A DNA stretch of 64,000 nucleotides from Mucilaginibacter ginsenosidivorans (GTDB taxonomy: Bacteria; Bacteroidota; Bacteroidia; Sphingobacteriales; Sphingobacteriaceae), in NCBI RefSeq assembly GCF_007971025.1, contig NZ_CP042436.1, forward strand, positions 1,054,001 to 1,118,000. The letters run 5' to 3'. Under the pieces are notes generated by a model, which saw only the letters and a list, made by a program, of their open reading frames with translations, searched no databases and was not told where the DNA came from. Shown one piece after another: positions 10,701-18,946 of the stretch. The stretch's first letter is position 1. Every line of letters starts with the position of its first letter. The position numbers and the translations under genes were made by a program.

Positions 10701-12167
10701 ACCCTTCTGGTCATAAAAAAAAACATTTAAAACCCATTGGTTTGGCAATGTATTCGCAGAATCTACAATTTTAGTTTTGTTTGCCACAAGTTTGCCCTGT
10801 GTGAATAAATAAGGAACAGGTGTTACGGCTGATGGGTCAGTTGCAAAGTCCAGCGTATTGATATTCCCATAGGTGTTAGAAGAAAAAGAAGGGTCAGCGC
10901 TATATGAATCATAATAATTATAAGTCCTGATTTCACAATTGGTAATAGCAGAAACAGAAGTTGTTGCGCCATTTAAAATGTAATATAGTAAGCTGCCTGC
11001 AACAACACCGCCCGACGGTGTAACGGATCCATTAGCCCATCCTTGCCATGTGACAGCACTATTTGTATCTCTCGCTATGCCAGTCATAATAATTCTGCCT
11101 CGTGTGTCGTATAATGCAAACTGCCATTTACCCTGAGCGCGAAGCAGTGGTGTCTGTGTCATAACAGGATGAAATTGGTTATCGTAAATTTCGTATATGG
11201 GGCCAGTCTTCCCTGGAACGTCTGCCTCAATCTGGTTCCCGTATTTATCATATTTGTATTGATAATACAAAGCGGCATAGGTTGAGAAATTGGCAGCCGT
11301 AGGCTTTGCCGCTGAAACCAACGGAGGTAAAATATAACGAAGCTTGCCCAAGAGATCATAAACATAATAGGTGGTTTGCCAAATATTGACACCATGCTTA
11401 TCTAAGCCGGCATATACTTGTTTACAAACAGCCTGACCTAATTTGTTAATATATGTTTTTATGACCTGACTGTGTGCAGAAGAGGTTGTTTTTACTGTTA
11501 GATCAGAACTATTGTAGTGCGTTCCAAATCCATCGATTGTGCCTGAGGCATTTACAAAGTATTGGGTAATTGAATCTGCGACGTCATTAAAGGTAGCAGT
11601 GGTTATAACACCTCTGCCTTCTCCTACAAATGATTTACCAGGCGCGTAAGCGACGCTTGTTAATGTGCTTTGATCGTCGGGCGTTACCTGTTGACTATAT
11701 GCTGTGTAATCTTCGTTAGCGTATAGCCCTAAATTATAGCCGAACGCATTGTCAAAGGGGTCTAATTGGAAGCCACTATTTTGTGTGGACGTGTAAGGTA
11801 GCAGATTCGTATGTGTTTTTGAATACCTTACATCATTAGGATATATAATGTCTTTAAAATGAGTATCGTGGTTGCCGTGTACGACGCGCATTAACGACTG
11901 CCCTAAACCATTATAGTAATTGGTTGAAACTGGAATTGTATTAGTCCCATTGTAATGGAATTTACTGGTAGACGTATCAGTAAGAGGTATTTGGGGAACC
12001 CAGGTTTGCGTATAATTATAAAATAACGGCGTTGCAAAAGAACCCGGTAATGAATAGGAAGAACTTCGGGTACCTGCAGGAGCAGTCGTTCCATTTGGGC
12101 GGTTCGTTTGTCCATAAGCGACCGACACCATTCCTAAAAAGGTATATATAGCGAGTAATTTTTTCAT
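7773..12167 (-). CDS. RHS-repeat protein with core domain and variable C-terminal tail
   Basis: 1464 residues. The signal peptide (MKKLLAIYTFLGMVSVAYGQ) is followed by a Bacteroidota-type RHS N-terminal region, then many YD-type repeats (YDLLGKLRYILP, YKYDPAGRLNYADF, YYYDVDGNVISD). The conserved RHS-associated core lies around residues 1050-1180 (VKDHLGNVRT, YYPFG, GRFTSID, NNPANFTDPKGLG). The remaining roughly 285 residues are unlike the repeats: a Gln/Pro-rich linker, then a tail with Gly/Ala-rich hydrophobic stretches (LMLGAGFYKNASG, GSRAIGAGLILYD, VPFVGPPMSAWLYF). In polymorphic toxins this tail is the toxin and the repeats form the shell around it. I do not recognise the tail family; membrane activity is a guess. 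Confidence 0.85.
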   Translation of the reverse strand: MKKLLAIYTFLGMVSVAYGQTNRPNGTTAPAGTRSSSYSLPGSFATPLFYNYTQTWVPQIPLTDTSTSKFHYNGTNTIPVSTNYYNGLGQSLMRVVHGNHDTHFKDIIYPNDVRYSKTHTNLLPYTSTQNSGFQLDPFDNAFGYNLGLYANEDYTAYSQQVTPDDQSTLTSVAYAPGKSFVGEGRGVITTATFNDVADSITQYFVNASGTIDGFGTHYNSSDLTVKTTSSAHSQVIKTYINKLGQAVCKQVYAGLDKHGVNIWQTTYYVYDLLGKLRYILPPLVSAAKPTAANFSTYAALYYQYKYDKYGNQIEADVPGKTGPIYEIYDNQFHPVMTQTPLLRAQGKWQFALYDTRGRIIMTGIARDTNSAVTWQGWANGSVTPSGGVVAGSLLYYILNGATTSVSAITNCEIRTYNYYDSYSADPSFSSNTYGNINTLDFATDPSAVTPVPYLFTQGKLVANKTKIVDSANTLPNQWVLNVFFYDQKGNLIQVQTKNPWNTSGWDTTTMQYNFAGKKVYDLTHHHAWAGCKKIDTKIANKFLYNFVGRLYAVQQKADSGNWRIIANYNFDDLGRTSSKNLGGVEQQDYTYNIRGQLESVNADYLASPMQPDKTFGSLLSYDYGFDSARFDGGISGIQWRGAGLLTPLRAYGYKYDPAGRLNYADFNEDSSGMPGAWFKTSHDFSMSNVTYDLNGNILTMNQMGTSTSGPVFIDKLTYTYPSTSNQLQRVQDGITTNYHLGDFQDIAGTNDYYYDVDGNVISDNNKSIIAITYNELDLPLTIKFYNHSTISNIYDASGRLLQKIVADSTIPHIDTYRYWGAFNYRNDSLKYIDHGEGRARWMADSSIFKYDFYVKDHLGNVRTIVTSDEGSPISYFASHEIASAGLESSIFANMDSVRDLKPGSTNPYDIQAAHLDGSDAQKRIGTALLMSVMAGDKFDISATSYYDTNSAGMTTYADPNSMLNAITTSLVNGVGGYASEGNNTAMVGSLFSTSNYLGIYEGVLDNLTDYTRPRAYINYLVFDQSMNLVPEQSGAVQVSGTPGSWQVIGTSGPITIGQNGYVSIYMSDEQFLPVYMDQLHVTYYRGRLVQEQHYYPFGLPINPVTSSGTLPSNTQIEGNETHNELGLNQSDFNFRQYDYQIGRFTSIDLLCDRRGQEGLSPYHFAANNPANFTDPKGLGIRDNNELPATTVYASRIVPLVDDGSYNVYYVGIPRPSEIGYGSTQSSGVQGGGGPGSAGNGENGITVNTLTPLRTLQQQLDQFTQHYITQYMQPLQPVQLPPILNDFNPIQITQVNVPETILLESNNQQSQDNESESSYVVDAVNTTGTIMGLKAATMDLMLGAGFYKNASGQFSTYTTLARYKPGLSLSQQGRLSGAFASYRTWADVFRWGSRAIGAGLILYDVKQNKGEDIVEQDVFFLGMAEVPFVGPPMSAWLYFNTRLPIPYETPWTPGRNHENWNSWVK

Positions 12168-12186
12168 TATAGTAAGTTTTTAATGC

Positions 12187-15100
12187 TTAGTTATCTGAGC
12201 CATGAATAATAGTACGATTGAGCGTGATCACATTACCGTTTATATCTCTTGTTGCTGTTTGTCTGCCAAAACGATCATAATTTTGATAGATAATGTTATT
12301 TTGTTCGTCACATATACTCGTTACACCAAATAATGGGTCATAGGTATATGTCGTCATCATTGCATCTGCAGGCCATAGCCTTAGTTCATCTATATCTGTC
12401 ACGGTTGGATAACTGATACTAATAGTAGAATTAGAACCGGTAATGAGAGCTGTATAAAGATGCCAGCTGCCCTTTGTAGCTTGTTGCGTGAGCGTCACAC
12501 CGGCTCCTCCATTTGTTACTGTTGGAAGATCAACTGCCCAAAAAGAAAGTATGTATTGTTTTCCGTTTGTCAGGGTATTTGAGCTGGTGATTGCCCCAGT
12601 ACTTGACGACAAATGGAAATAATACCTTCCGGTTATCGGTTGAATCGATGCAGTATAGGGAACGAATGTCACGAATGATGGATTGAAAGTCCAGTTACCT
12701 TTATTGTAATCAGTACCTGAAGCAAGGAATTGTCCTTCGAAACTTGAATAGGCTATGTCCCTGTATTTAGCATTAGTTGCCTCTGCTGCTTTTTGCCCAA
12801 TCCGAGAATCCCATATTGCGCTCGAATATTTTTCCTGATTTAAATATTTTGTCTCGAGCACGTTGTTGTGATCGTCGTATGTTGTGCTTTGACTTGCGAG
12901 TAGAACTAAATCCGGATAAAATATTGTACCGGCTTGAATGATTTGGCCATCTTGCACATTATCCGCCCAGAAGGGCACGGCACTTGTTGATTTAAACTTA
13001 TAAGGGAAAGTAAGGCCAATTGGATTTTGAACACCTTTTATAGTTTGAATGGATATCGCTGAATCAACACCTGTTGAGTGCTCTAGTAACTCAGTTGTTG
13101 TTAAAAATTGTAGTCCGGGCAAATAATATACAGGGCCGGACGGGGAACTAAATACGTAATTGTAACTATACCGGTAAAACTTATTGAAATGCACACCACG
13201 GCTATCCGTCCAACGTACATTTGTTAAGTTGTCGGCGGCATCGTGATCATATTGATAATTAAGAATTTGTGATTTCCCGTTTGAATAAATAGTCGATGTT
13301 AAGTATTTCAATCTATACATGCGCGTTTCAAACGGCTGATAGCGTCTGCTGATAACGGCTGTATCACGATCATATCTAGAAGTTCCAAGTTCGTAAAAAC
13401 TTGTATAGCGCGTATTCATTGTATAATCGGCAGGAATATCGCTTGCGTCATATTGAAATGTATCTTTTTGAAGCAAGTGACCATAAAGGTCATACTGCTC
13501 TTTTTTCATGAGTAATCCTAACTCCGCAGTTTCAAAGGAATCGCGGCCAAACGCAGAGTTATAATAATGCGTCTGGTCATAAGCAAGTCTTGAGCGACCT
13601 GTCACTTCGTTTACTATATTAGTAAATTGATATTTTGTAGTAGAAATTGTTTCGCTGGAATTTGAAAGCGTTTGTACAGAAACATTACTATATCCATGAT
13701 TTGAATTGCGGAATAGATCAAATGGAGCAATTAGATTGTTGGTATAAAATCGCTCAGCGAGATACTGACCAGAAGGAACTGTTCTCAAAAAAGACCTTGG
13801 ATACCAAAAATATCCACCTTTGTAAAATCTTAAACCGTTTGAAAAAGTGAAGTAAGTCGCGTAGCCATTTGTTGATTGGAACCCATCTTTATAAATAATT
13901 TTGTCTATGCAAAGTCCATCATAAGTACCCGATGCTTCCAAATCTGATGGCGTCGTGTAAATGTCGCTTGATGTCGGCGCATCTGCCAAAGTGTGGACTT
14001 TATAGTAAAAATCCGTTTCTCCGCCCGTACCCGATAGAATCGAAGTTAAATTACAAGCCTGCATATAGGTGATATTCGGCGTTTTATCGATGCCGAAATG
14101 TTTACCATTGCACCAGTGTAGCGGCATCTCGAAAAAATGTGTAAATGTATCAGGAACAATTAACCCATTGACCCCATAAGCAGACTGTCCATTGTAAAAT
14201 CCATACCAATCTTTTGAAGGTGATAACCTTGCCGGCAGCCTTGTGCTATTGTACGTAAATGAATAATAAGGTTCTGATGTTCCATGATCATTGCCAGTTT
14301 TGGTGATACTCAGAAGCTTTAACCTCAGATTATTTGACGGGCCCGAACAGGAAGTGCTTATAGGCAATTCCGAATTTCCTGAAACATCGGAATTAAAATA
14401 GGCATAATTGAATCTATAAGTATAGGAATTTCCGACATTATTATCATAAGATTTCGAAACCGTAATAGAATCCAGGATGTAGTTATTAAAGAGGTCGCAT
14501 CGCTTATCTGTGGTTGATCCCATTTTAAATGTTACTATTGTACCATCGGGGTAATCAATTTCCGATAAATGTGTTACCGTACCGCTCCATACATGTGGGG
14601 TATCCACATTATCAATATAAGTGAACCAGGTTCTGCCGGAATCACTGGTCCCTTCATCTACTCTTTGATCTTTATAGTCATTGTAAACAAGGCTATACGG
14701 TGTTGTATATTTGTACCTAACAACCTGGCCGGAAAATGTTGTTATTTTTGTCAGGAGCCACCTATACATCGGATATACAGTGGTAGTATTGTAAGTGCGC
14801 GATACATAGTCAACTTTATCAAAGTTGAAAACATTTCCTTTTTCATCGGTAACCGACGTGGTAGTGTATATATTTCCATTAACGGTATCAAAACCGCCAG
14901 TTCCTGCCGATAGAATTTCACTTTTTGGAAAAGTTATGGGCGTAAATGCTTGGTCTATTACCATATCAAACGAGCGTCCTCCGATAAGAACACTATACTT
15001 GTCCCTTTCCGCCTCTTGAATATAGGGGTCAAACGGAGGCCCGTAACGAAATATTCCAATCATCGCTGGATAGGATCCGGTTGCCGGGATATTCAACTCA

Positions 15101-15432
15101 TCCTCGAATCCGTTTACAGTCCTTTCAATGGATCCTCCGGCCAATAGCTGCCACCCTAAACCTACTTCCGAAGAGATCTGGTCAACGGCAATCCCTTTAC
15201 AGTTATAATTGAGCGCAATGCCGAGATCAAGCCCATCTACGCTATAGTCGAACAACGGTACATTGGCACAAGCAATACCCGTAAAAAGATCAACACTAAA
15301 GTTTTTCCCCACGTTTTGATATTGGGGCTGTGGTAGCGTTTCCGGCGAAACGACATAATTTAACGGAGTTTGCGTAAAGCCATATTCCCAATTCAGGAAC
15401 AATAGCGGTAGCATTAAGAGGAACTTTTTCAT
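12187..15432 (-). CDS. RHS-like partner protein with shell-type N-terminus and no RHS core
   Basis: 1081 residues with a signal peptide (MKKFLLMLPLLFLNWEYGFTQ). The next 80 residues carry the block typical of Bacteroidota RHS partners: VDLFTGIACANVPLFDY, LGIALNYNCKGIAVDQ, VGLGWQLLAGGSIERTVNG. YD-like strands run through the middle (LYGHLLQKDTFQYD, STTYDDHNNVLETKY). A jelly-roll-like segment near residues 890-1010 resembles carbohydrate-binding folds. It ends in a YD motif (YDRFGRQTATRDINGNVITLN) but has no core and no toxin tail. It lies 19 nt upstream of the core RHS gene in the same operon, so the two probably act as a pair, one as shell or anchor and the other as toxin carrier. Confidence 0.75.
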   Translation of the reverse strand: MKKFLLMLPLLFLNWEYGFTQTPLNYVVSPETLPQPQYQNVGKNFSVDLFTGIACANVPLFDYSVDGLDLGIALNYNCKGIAVDQISSEVGLGWQLLAGGSIERTVNGFEDELNIPATGSYPAMIGIFRYGPPFDPYIQEAERDKYSVLIGGRSFDMVIDQAFTPITFPKSEILSAGTGGFDTVNGNIYTTTSVTDEKGNVFNFDKVDYVSRTYNTTTVYPMYRWLLTKITTFSGQVVRYKYTTPYSLVYNDYKDQRVDEGTSDSGRTWFTYIDNVDTPHVWSGTVTHLSEIDYPDGTIVTFKMGSTTDKRCDLFNNYILDSITVSKSYDNNVGNSYTYRFNYAYFNSDVSGNSELPISTSCSGPSNNLRLKLLSITKTGNDHGTSEPYYSFTYNSTRLPARLSPSKDWYGFYNGQSAYGVNGLIVPDTFTHFFEMPLHWCNGKHFGIDKTPNITYMQACNLTSILSGTGGETDFYYKVHTLADAPTSSDIYTTPSDLEASGTYDGLCIDKIIYKDGFQSTNGYATYFTFSNGLRFYKGGYFWYPRSFLRTVPSGQYLAERFYTNNLIAPFDLFRNSNHGYSNVSVQTLSNSSETISTTKYQFTNIVNEVTGRSRLAYDQTHYYNSAFGRDSFETAELGLLMKKEQYDLYGHLLQKDTFQYDASDIPADYTMNTRYTSFYELGTSRYDRDTAVISRRYQPFETRMYRLKYLTSTIYSNGKSQILNYQYDHDAADNLTNVRWTDSRGVHFNKFYRYSYNYVFSSPSGPVYYLPGLQFLTTTELLEHSTGVDSAISIQTIKGVQNPIGLTFPYKFKSTSAVPFWADNVQDGQIIQAGTIFYPDLVLLASQSTTYDDHNNVLETKYLNQEKYSSAIWDSRIGQKAAEATNAKYRDIAYSSFEGQFLASGTDYNKGNWTFNPSFVTFVPYTASIQPITGRYYFHLSSSTGAITSSNTLTNGKQYILSFWAVDLPTVTNGGAGVTLTQQATKGSWHLYTALITGSNSTISISYPTVTDIDELRLWPADAMMTTYTYDPLFGVTSICDEQNNIIYQNYDRFGRQTATRDINGNVITLNRTIIHGSDN

Positions 15433-15450
15433 ATCAGTACTTGTGTTGAA

Positions 15451-16911
15451 TTATTTTGAAATCGTTGAAAATCTTAAAACTATTGGTGAAGGCATACCTT
15501 TTTGCTGCCACCATATATCATAGAGCAGCTGTATTGCGCCGTTCCACTTATCGTTGATTCGGTAATTTTTTGTTAACCCTACAAGTATGCTTTCGCTGTA
15601 TGTATTGCTGCTATGTGGCGATGTTGTAACCGTTTGATCAGGATTAATTGTATTACTAAATGCAGCTTGTTTATATAGGCGTTCATAGCCAGCATAAGCG
15701 CCAATACCGTATTGCCATTGCCAGGCAGTATAGCTACGCAAGCCTACGCCTTGAAATGATAAACGGAGATCAGTCCAGCTTTGTCCCAAGCCGGTTGCTT
15801 CCACTACCCCTATACCATAGCTAAGTTTGGGCGATTGCCTGTAACCAGCCATTGCAGATAACTGTAGAATAGCCGGAGCGCCATCAATAGTAGCCCTTGT
15901 CGTCTGGAAATTGTATTGCTTCTCTATACGCTTCCAGAAAGGAAGACCGCGCATGGGATTTATTTTGAACGACGGTCTGTTTATATGCTTTAGCTGCCTG
16001 AGGCTTTGCAGCGATTGCTTTGCTGTATTTATGTTCTGTGTCTTGTCCTGGAAACTTTTTATCTGGTCACCCATCTTTTGGGATAAGCCGCTCAGATTAC
16101 TACCAAACCTTTGTTGTAAAGCTGCCTGTACCTGTTGCTTGGTTTGCAAGCCCATCTTTTGCAGGTCCGCTGCTGTTGCATTTGGGCCAAGGTTTTGCAT
16201 GCTGTTGGGACCTGCTGTTGCCTCGTCCATATACTTATCAAAGCCTTCTGTGCCCTGCAGGTATTCCATTGCTTTGTCTTCTGCCTTAGATGGTTCCTCT
16301 TCCATCTCTTTGAAGACATTCATCTTTTGTTTTGCATAGTACACTTGTTTTTGTATACCTGTAAAGGCCGGTATGCTACTACCGCCTGCGATGCCTTGAA
16401 GGTTATTGGTTCGCTGGGTGATGAGCTCGTTGATATAGTTTCTGTAGTTGAGCTGGCTTTGCAGCTGACTTAGTTTGGGATCTGTTGTTGGCAGTTGCCT
16501 ATTGGTATTAAGTGCTGAAGATTTATTTTGAATGAATGATCGTATTGCTTTAAGGCTATCAATAGAAGTATTACGCCTTGCAGCTGTTTTGGCAAGCATA
16601 GCACTATCCGGGAGTGATAGTTTTTGTATGGAGTCATAGCTAAGTCGTTGGTGACGATACCTATCATAGGCCGCGGAGTCGTTTTGCTTAAGCTTTGCTG
16701 CAAATCGTTGTTCGCGTCTTGTAAGTCTTTTCAGTAGACGTTTTTGCTGGCGTTCAAGGCGAACATTTAGCTTGTTGAGAGATTTGATCTTGAAATTTAT
16801 GTAACGGCTGCTCTTCACAATAAGCGTGTTTTCCTCTTGTGCATGAACACAATTAGGTTGGCATAGCCACAAAGCAACAATAAAGAGTAAACAGATGGGT
16901 CTGCTTCTCAT
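15451..16911 (-). CDS. Exported coiled-coil protein leading the RHS operon
   Basis: 486 residues with a signal peptide (MRSRPICLLFIVALWLCQPNCVHAQ). Residues 30-330 are strongly charged, Gln/Lys/Arg-rich and helical (KRLLKRLTRREQRF, LQKMGLQTKQQVQAALQQRF), so long coiled coils are expected. The last 130 residues look like beta-strands (KLSYGIGVVEATGLG, YTAWQWQYGIGAYAGYERLY), consistent with a small outer-membrane barrel. It is the first gene of the operon and ends 18 nt before the RHS partner. A role in anchoring or exporting the RHS proteins is plausible but rests on context only. No named family recognised. Confidence 0.7.
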   Translation of the reverse strand: MRSRPICLLFIVALWLCQPNCVHAQEENTLIVKSSRYINFKIKSLNKLNVRLERQQKRLLKRLTRREQRFAAKLKQNDSAAYDRYRHQRLSYDSIQKLSLPDSAMLAKTAARRNTSIDSLKAIRSFIQNKSSALNTNRQLPTTDPKLSQLQSQLNYRNYINELITQRTNNLQGIAGGSSIPAFTGIQKQVYYAKQKMNVFKEMEEEPSKAEDKAMEYLQGTEGFDKYMDEATAGPNSMQNLGPNATAADLQKMGLQTKQQVQAALQQRFGSNLSGLSQKMGDQIKSFQDKTQNINTAKQSLQSLRQLKHINRPSFKINPMRGLPFWKRIEKQYNFQTTRATIDGAPAILQLSAMAGYRQSPKLSYGIGVVEATGLGQSWTDLRLSFQGVGLRSYTAWQWQYGIGAYAGYERLYKQAAFSNTINPDQTVTTSPHSSNTYSESILVGLTKNYRINDKWNGAIQLLYDIWWQQKGMPSPIVLRFSTISK

Positions 16912-17104
16912 AGCCGAATAGTTTTAAAGGCAAGCTCAAAAAGGCACTCAGAAAAAATGCTTTTTACTGAAAGGAAGAGAATTCTAATTTCTCTTAGGGT
17001 TATAAGTAAATGGTCACAAACGTATCGTTTATGTTTTTAAAATTATAGTGTTTACAGGGAGGTATTTTACACGGGTTATTAACATTATAATTAATGTTAT
17101 AGGT

Positions 17105-17476
17105 TCAATTCAATAAGCTTTTGATCATTTCATCTAATTTTTCCGGCAGTTCACCCTTATTAAGAAAGGCATCTGCTCCACTATTTAGCATTTCCTCGAT
17201 AATTGCTTTTTCATAATTAATACTATAACCTAAAATTTTTACATGTGGCCAGCGTTTTTTCATTTCTCTTGTGGCAATAAATCCATCCATTACCGGCATA
17301 TTAATATCCATGATACAGATATCCGGAAGTTGTTCCAGCCCTGGAATCGAATTAAGCAGGTCCTCCCCATTTGCCGCTTGTAGCACTACTGAATATCCAT
17401 ACTTCAATAAAATGTCACATACTATTGCTCGTACATATTTATGGTCATCGGCAATCGCAACATTAATATTTTTCAT
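17105..17476 (-). CDS. Stand-alone response-regulator receiver protein (CheY-like)
   Basis: 123 residues, a receiver domain with no output domain. Acidic pocket IADDH at residues 8-12, phospho-acceptor Asp57 in CIMDINMP, conserved Lys in FLNKG. Its beginning (NVAIADDHKYVRAIV) resembles the receiver of the LuxR-type regulator at the left edge (RVAFADDHNLVRKGI), so it may descend from such a protein by loss of the DNA-binding part. No kinase lies nearby. Single-domain receivers usually act through protein partners or as phosphate sinks. An inverted repeat, TAACATTA-N4-TAATGTTA, lies just past the stop but has no T-run. Confidence 0.85.
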   Translation of the reverse strand: MKNINVAIADDHKYVRAIVCDILLKYGYSVVLQAANGEDLLNSIPGLEQLPDICIMDINMPVMDGFIATREMKKRWPHVKILGYSINYEKAIIEEMLNSGADAFLNKGELPEKLDEMIKSLLN

Positions 17477-17558
17477 AGAAATAGGTTTAAAAACTGATGT
17501 AACGAGTTTACAAGCGACGAAACTAATACGGAATTTCAGAATGTCAAGTGCCTGACTT

Positions 17559-17591
17559 GTTGTATTTTACGGCGAAATCGTTGTATTTTAC
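17559..17591. repeat. Direct repeat GTTGTATTTTAC, two copies 21 bp apart
   Basis: Two identical 12-base copies at 17559-17570 and 17580-17591 lie in the 163 bp between the receiver gene and the XRE gene at 17640. The spacing of 21 bp is two helical turns, so both copies face the same side of the helix, as expected for a regulator binding as tandem units. An inverted repeat (CAAGT-N5-ACTTG) lies immediately to the left. The binding protein is unknown; the XRE protein next door is the obvious candidate. Confidence 0.5.
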
Positions 17592-17639
17592 CAAAAATAT
17601 ATGTAGTGTGTTATCGCCTTACATACAAAATGCTAAATC

Positions 17640-18014
17640 ATGGAACATTTAGGGAATAATATTGCACGGCTTAGAAATTTCCGCCGCATTCCTCAGAAAG
17701 AAATGGCCGCAAAATTGCGAATGACGCAGCAAGCTTATTCGGCAGTAGAAAATAAAGCTGAAATTGATGAGGATTTGTTAGAGAAAATCGCCGAAGTGTT
17801 GGACTTTCCGGTTCAGGCAGTCAGGGAATTGGATGCTCATTCCGTTTTAAGCATCAATCAGCAGGGAGGAAACGCAGGAAGCGTGTTTTATCAGTATAAC
17901 CCAAACGAGAAAATACAGGAATTGTATGAACGTTTACTGAAAGAAAAGGATGATATTATAAAAAGCAAAGACGAAGTAATAGAGATGTACAGAAAGCAAA
18001 AAAACGTATCCTAG
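17640..18014 (+). CDS. XRE-family helix-turn-helix regulator
   Basis: 124 residues. Residues 6-60 form an HTH_3 domain (IARLRNFRRIPQKEMAAKL, MTQQAYSAVEN, EIDEDLLEKIAEVLDF). The C-terminal third is a charged helix (ELYERLLKEKDDIIKSKDE), probably a dimerising coiled coil. ATG start at 17640. It is convergent with the S24 repressor gene, ends 36 bp from that gene's stop, and sits at the edge of the imuA-imuB-dnaE2 module. It probably represses its own promoter through the repeats at 17559-17591 (inference). Confidence 0.8.
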   Translation: MEHLGNNIARLRNFRRIPQKEMAAKLRMTQQAYSAVENKAEIDEDLLEKIAEVLDFPVQAVRELDAHSVLSINQQGGNAGSVFYQYNPNEKIQELYERLLKEKDDIIKSKDEVIEMYRKQKNVS

Positions 18015-18050
18015 TTGGGTTTTAAATCATTGTTGATACAGTGAATGATT

Positions 18051-18860
18051 TTATACATCCTTCAGTGACTTAACATCAACTTTTATTTCGTTCACTGTCC
18101 GTAGTAATTCTTCTATTAGTGTTTCTGAGGATGGAATCACATCCGTGATGTGGCTATGATATTTCCATATTTCTGCAATATCGCCGGCAAAAACTTCTTT
18201 GTCTTCATAAGCCGGGTTTAACGAATGCAGCAGCATGGTCCGGTTCGTATCAATCTGACTGCTTACCATCTTGAATAGAAAGGTTTGCTCATTCCGCATG
18301 ATAACAATACAAGGTGTTTTTTTCAGGCCTGTCCAGTCCGTAACATATTCTGTGATCACCAAACAATTCTCAGGAATTGGCAACATCGAATCACCTTCTG
18401 TCGGGAACATCCTGAAAGTTTTATTTTCTGGTAAGTGAGGCAATGACAATTTCGGCAACTTGCCAATATAGGTCGGGTCATTGTATCCTGCCAGGTAGCC
18501 CGCCTTAGCTTTCACCGGAACAAATTCAACATTTTCTTTATTGTTCTTATCTACACTTATCGATAACACCCTGATCCGTCCACCGGAAATATAAACATCG
18601 TTGCCTGCTTCAAGTTCCCTCAGCCTCAATTCACCCAGCTTCGCCAGGTCTACCTTCAACAAGGTATCAATGCTGATTTTAAAATATTCAGAAAATTTAA
18701 TTAAGTCTTCCAATGAAAGGTTTTTTACCGCCCCGGTTTCCTGCATTGCGAGCTTTGAGCGCGCAATGCCCAGCTTTTCAGCCATAGATTCCTGGCTTAT
18801 TTTCTTCCTGTTTCTAAGGAACTTCAGGTTGGATGCCCAATAAAAATTTTGACTTGTCAT
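18051..18860 (-). CDS. LexA-like XRE/S24 repressor of the imu cassette
   Basis: 269 residues. The N-terminal helix-turn-helix (residues 11-70: LKFLRNRKKISQESMAEKLG) is followed by a peptidase-S24 domain. Residues that look right for self-cleavage: Ala120-Gly121 as scissile bond (KAKAGYLAGY), Ser158 in EGDSMLPI as nucleophile, Lys197 in FLFKMV as general base. A short helix rich in Val/Lys follows. LexA-like repressors cleave themselves when RecA filaments form, releasing SOS genes. It is divergent from imuA, with a perfect palindrome next to its own start, so it very likely controls both itself and imuA-imuB-dnaE2. RecA dependence is assumed from the family. Confidence 0.85.
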   Translation of the reverse strand: MTSQNFYWASNLKFLRNRKKISQESMAEKLGIARSKLAMQETGAVKNLSLEDLIKFSEYFKISIDTLLKVDLAKLGELRLRELEAGNDVYISGGRIRVLSISVDKNNKENVEFVPVKAKAGYLAGYNDPTYIGKLPKLSLPHLPENKTFRMFPTEGDSMLPIPENCLVITEYVTDWTGLKKTPCIVIMRNEQTFLFKMVSSQIDTNRTMLLHSLNPAYEDKEVFAGDIAEIWKYHSHITDVIPSSETLIEELLRTVNEIKVDVKSLKDV

Positions 18861-18874
18861 TTTATTTTGTTAGA

Positions 18875-18900
18875 ATTATTGACAGTTCATTGTCAATAAT
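18875..18900. promoter_or_regulatory. Perfect palindromic operator between S24 repressor and imuA
   Basis: ATTATTGACA-N6-TGTCAATAAT: two perfect 10-base arms around a 6-base spacer. It begins 15 bp from the repressor start and ends 47 bp before imuA. A third half-site (ATTGACA) follows directly at 18901-18907. Position and symmetry fit a dimeric LexA-like repressor controlling both divergent transcripts. Confidence 0.75.
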
Positions 18901-18946
18901 ATTGACAAATATAGGATTTCTATAAACAAAAACAAGGGGAGGCAGT

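Noticed and set aside
17078..17097. Inverted repeat TAACATTA-N4-TAATGTTA after the receiver gene
   Set aside because: The stem is all weak A-T pairs apart from one C-G and there is no T-run, so a terminator call is not justified.
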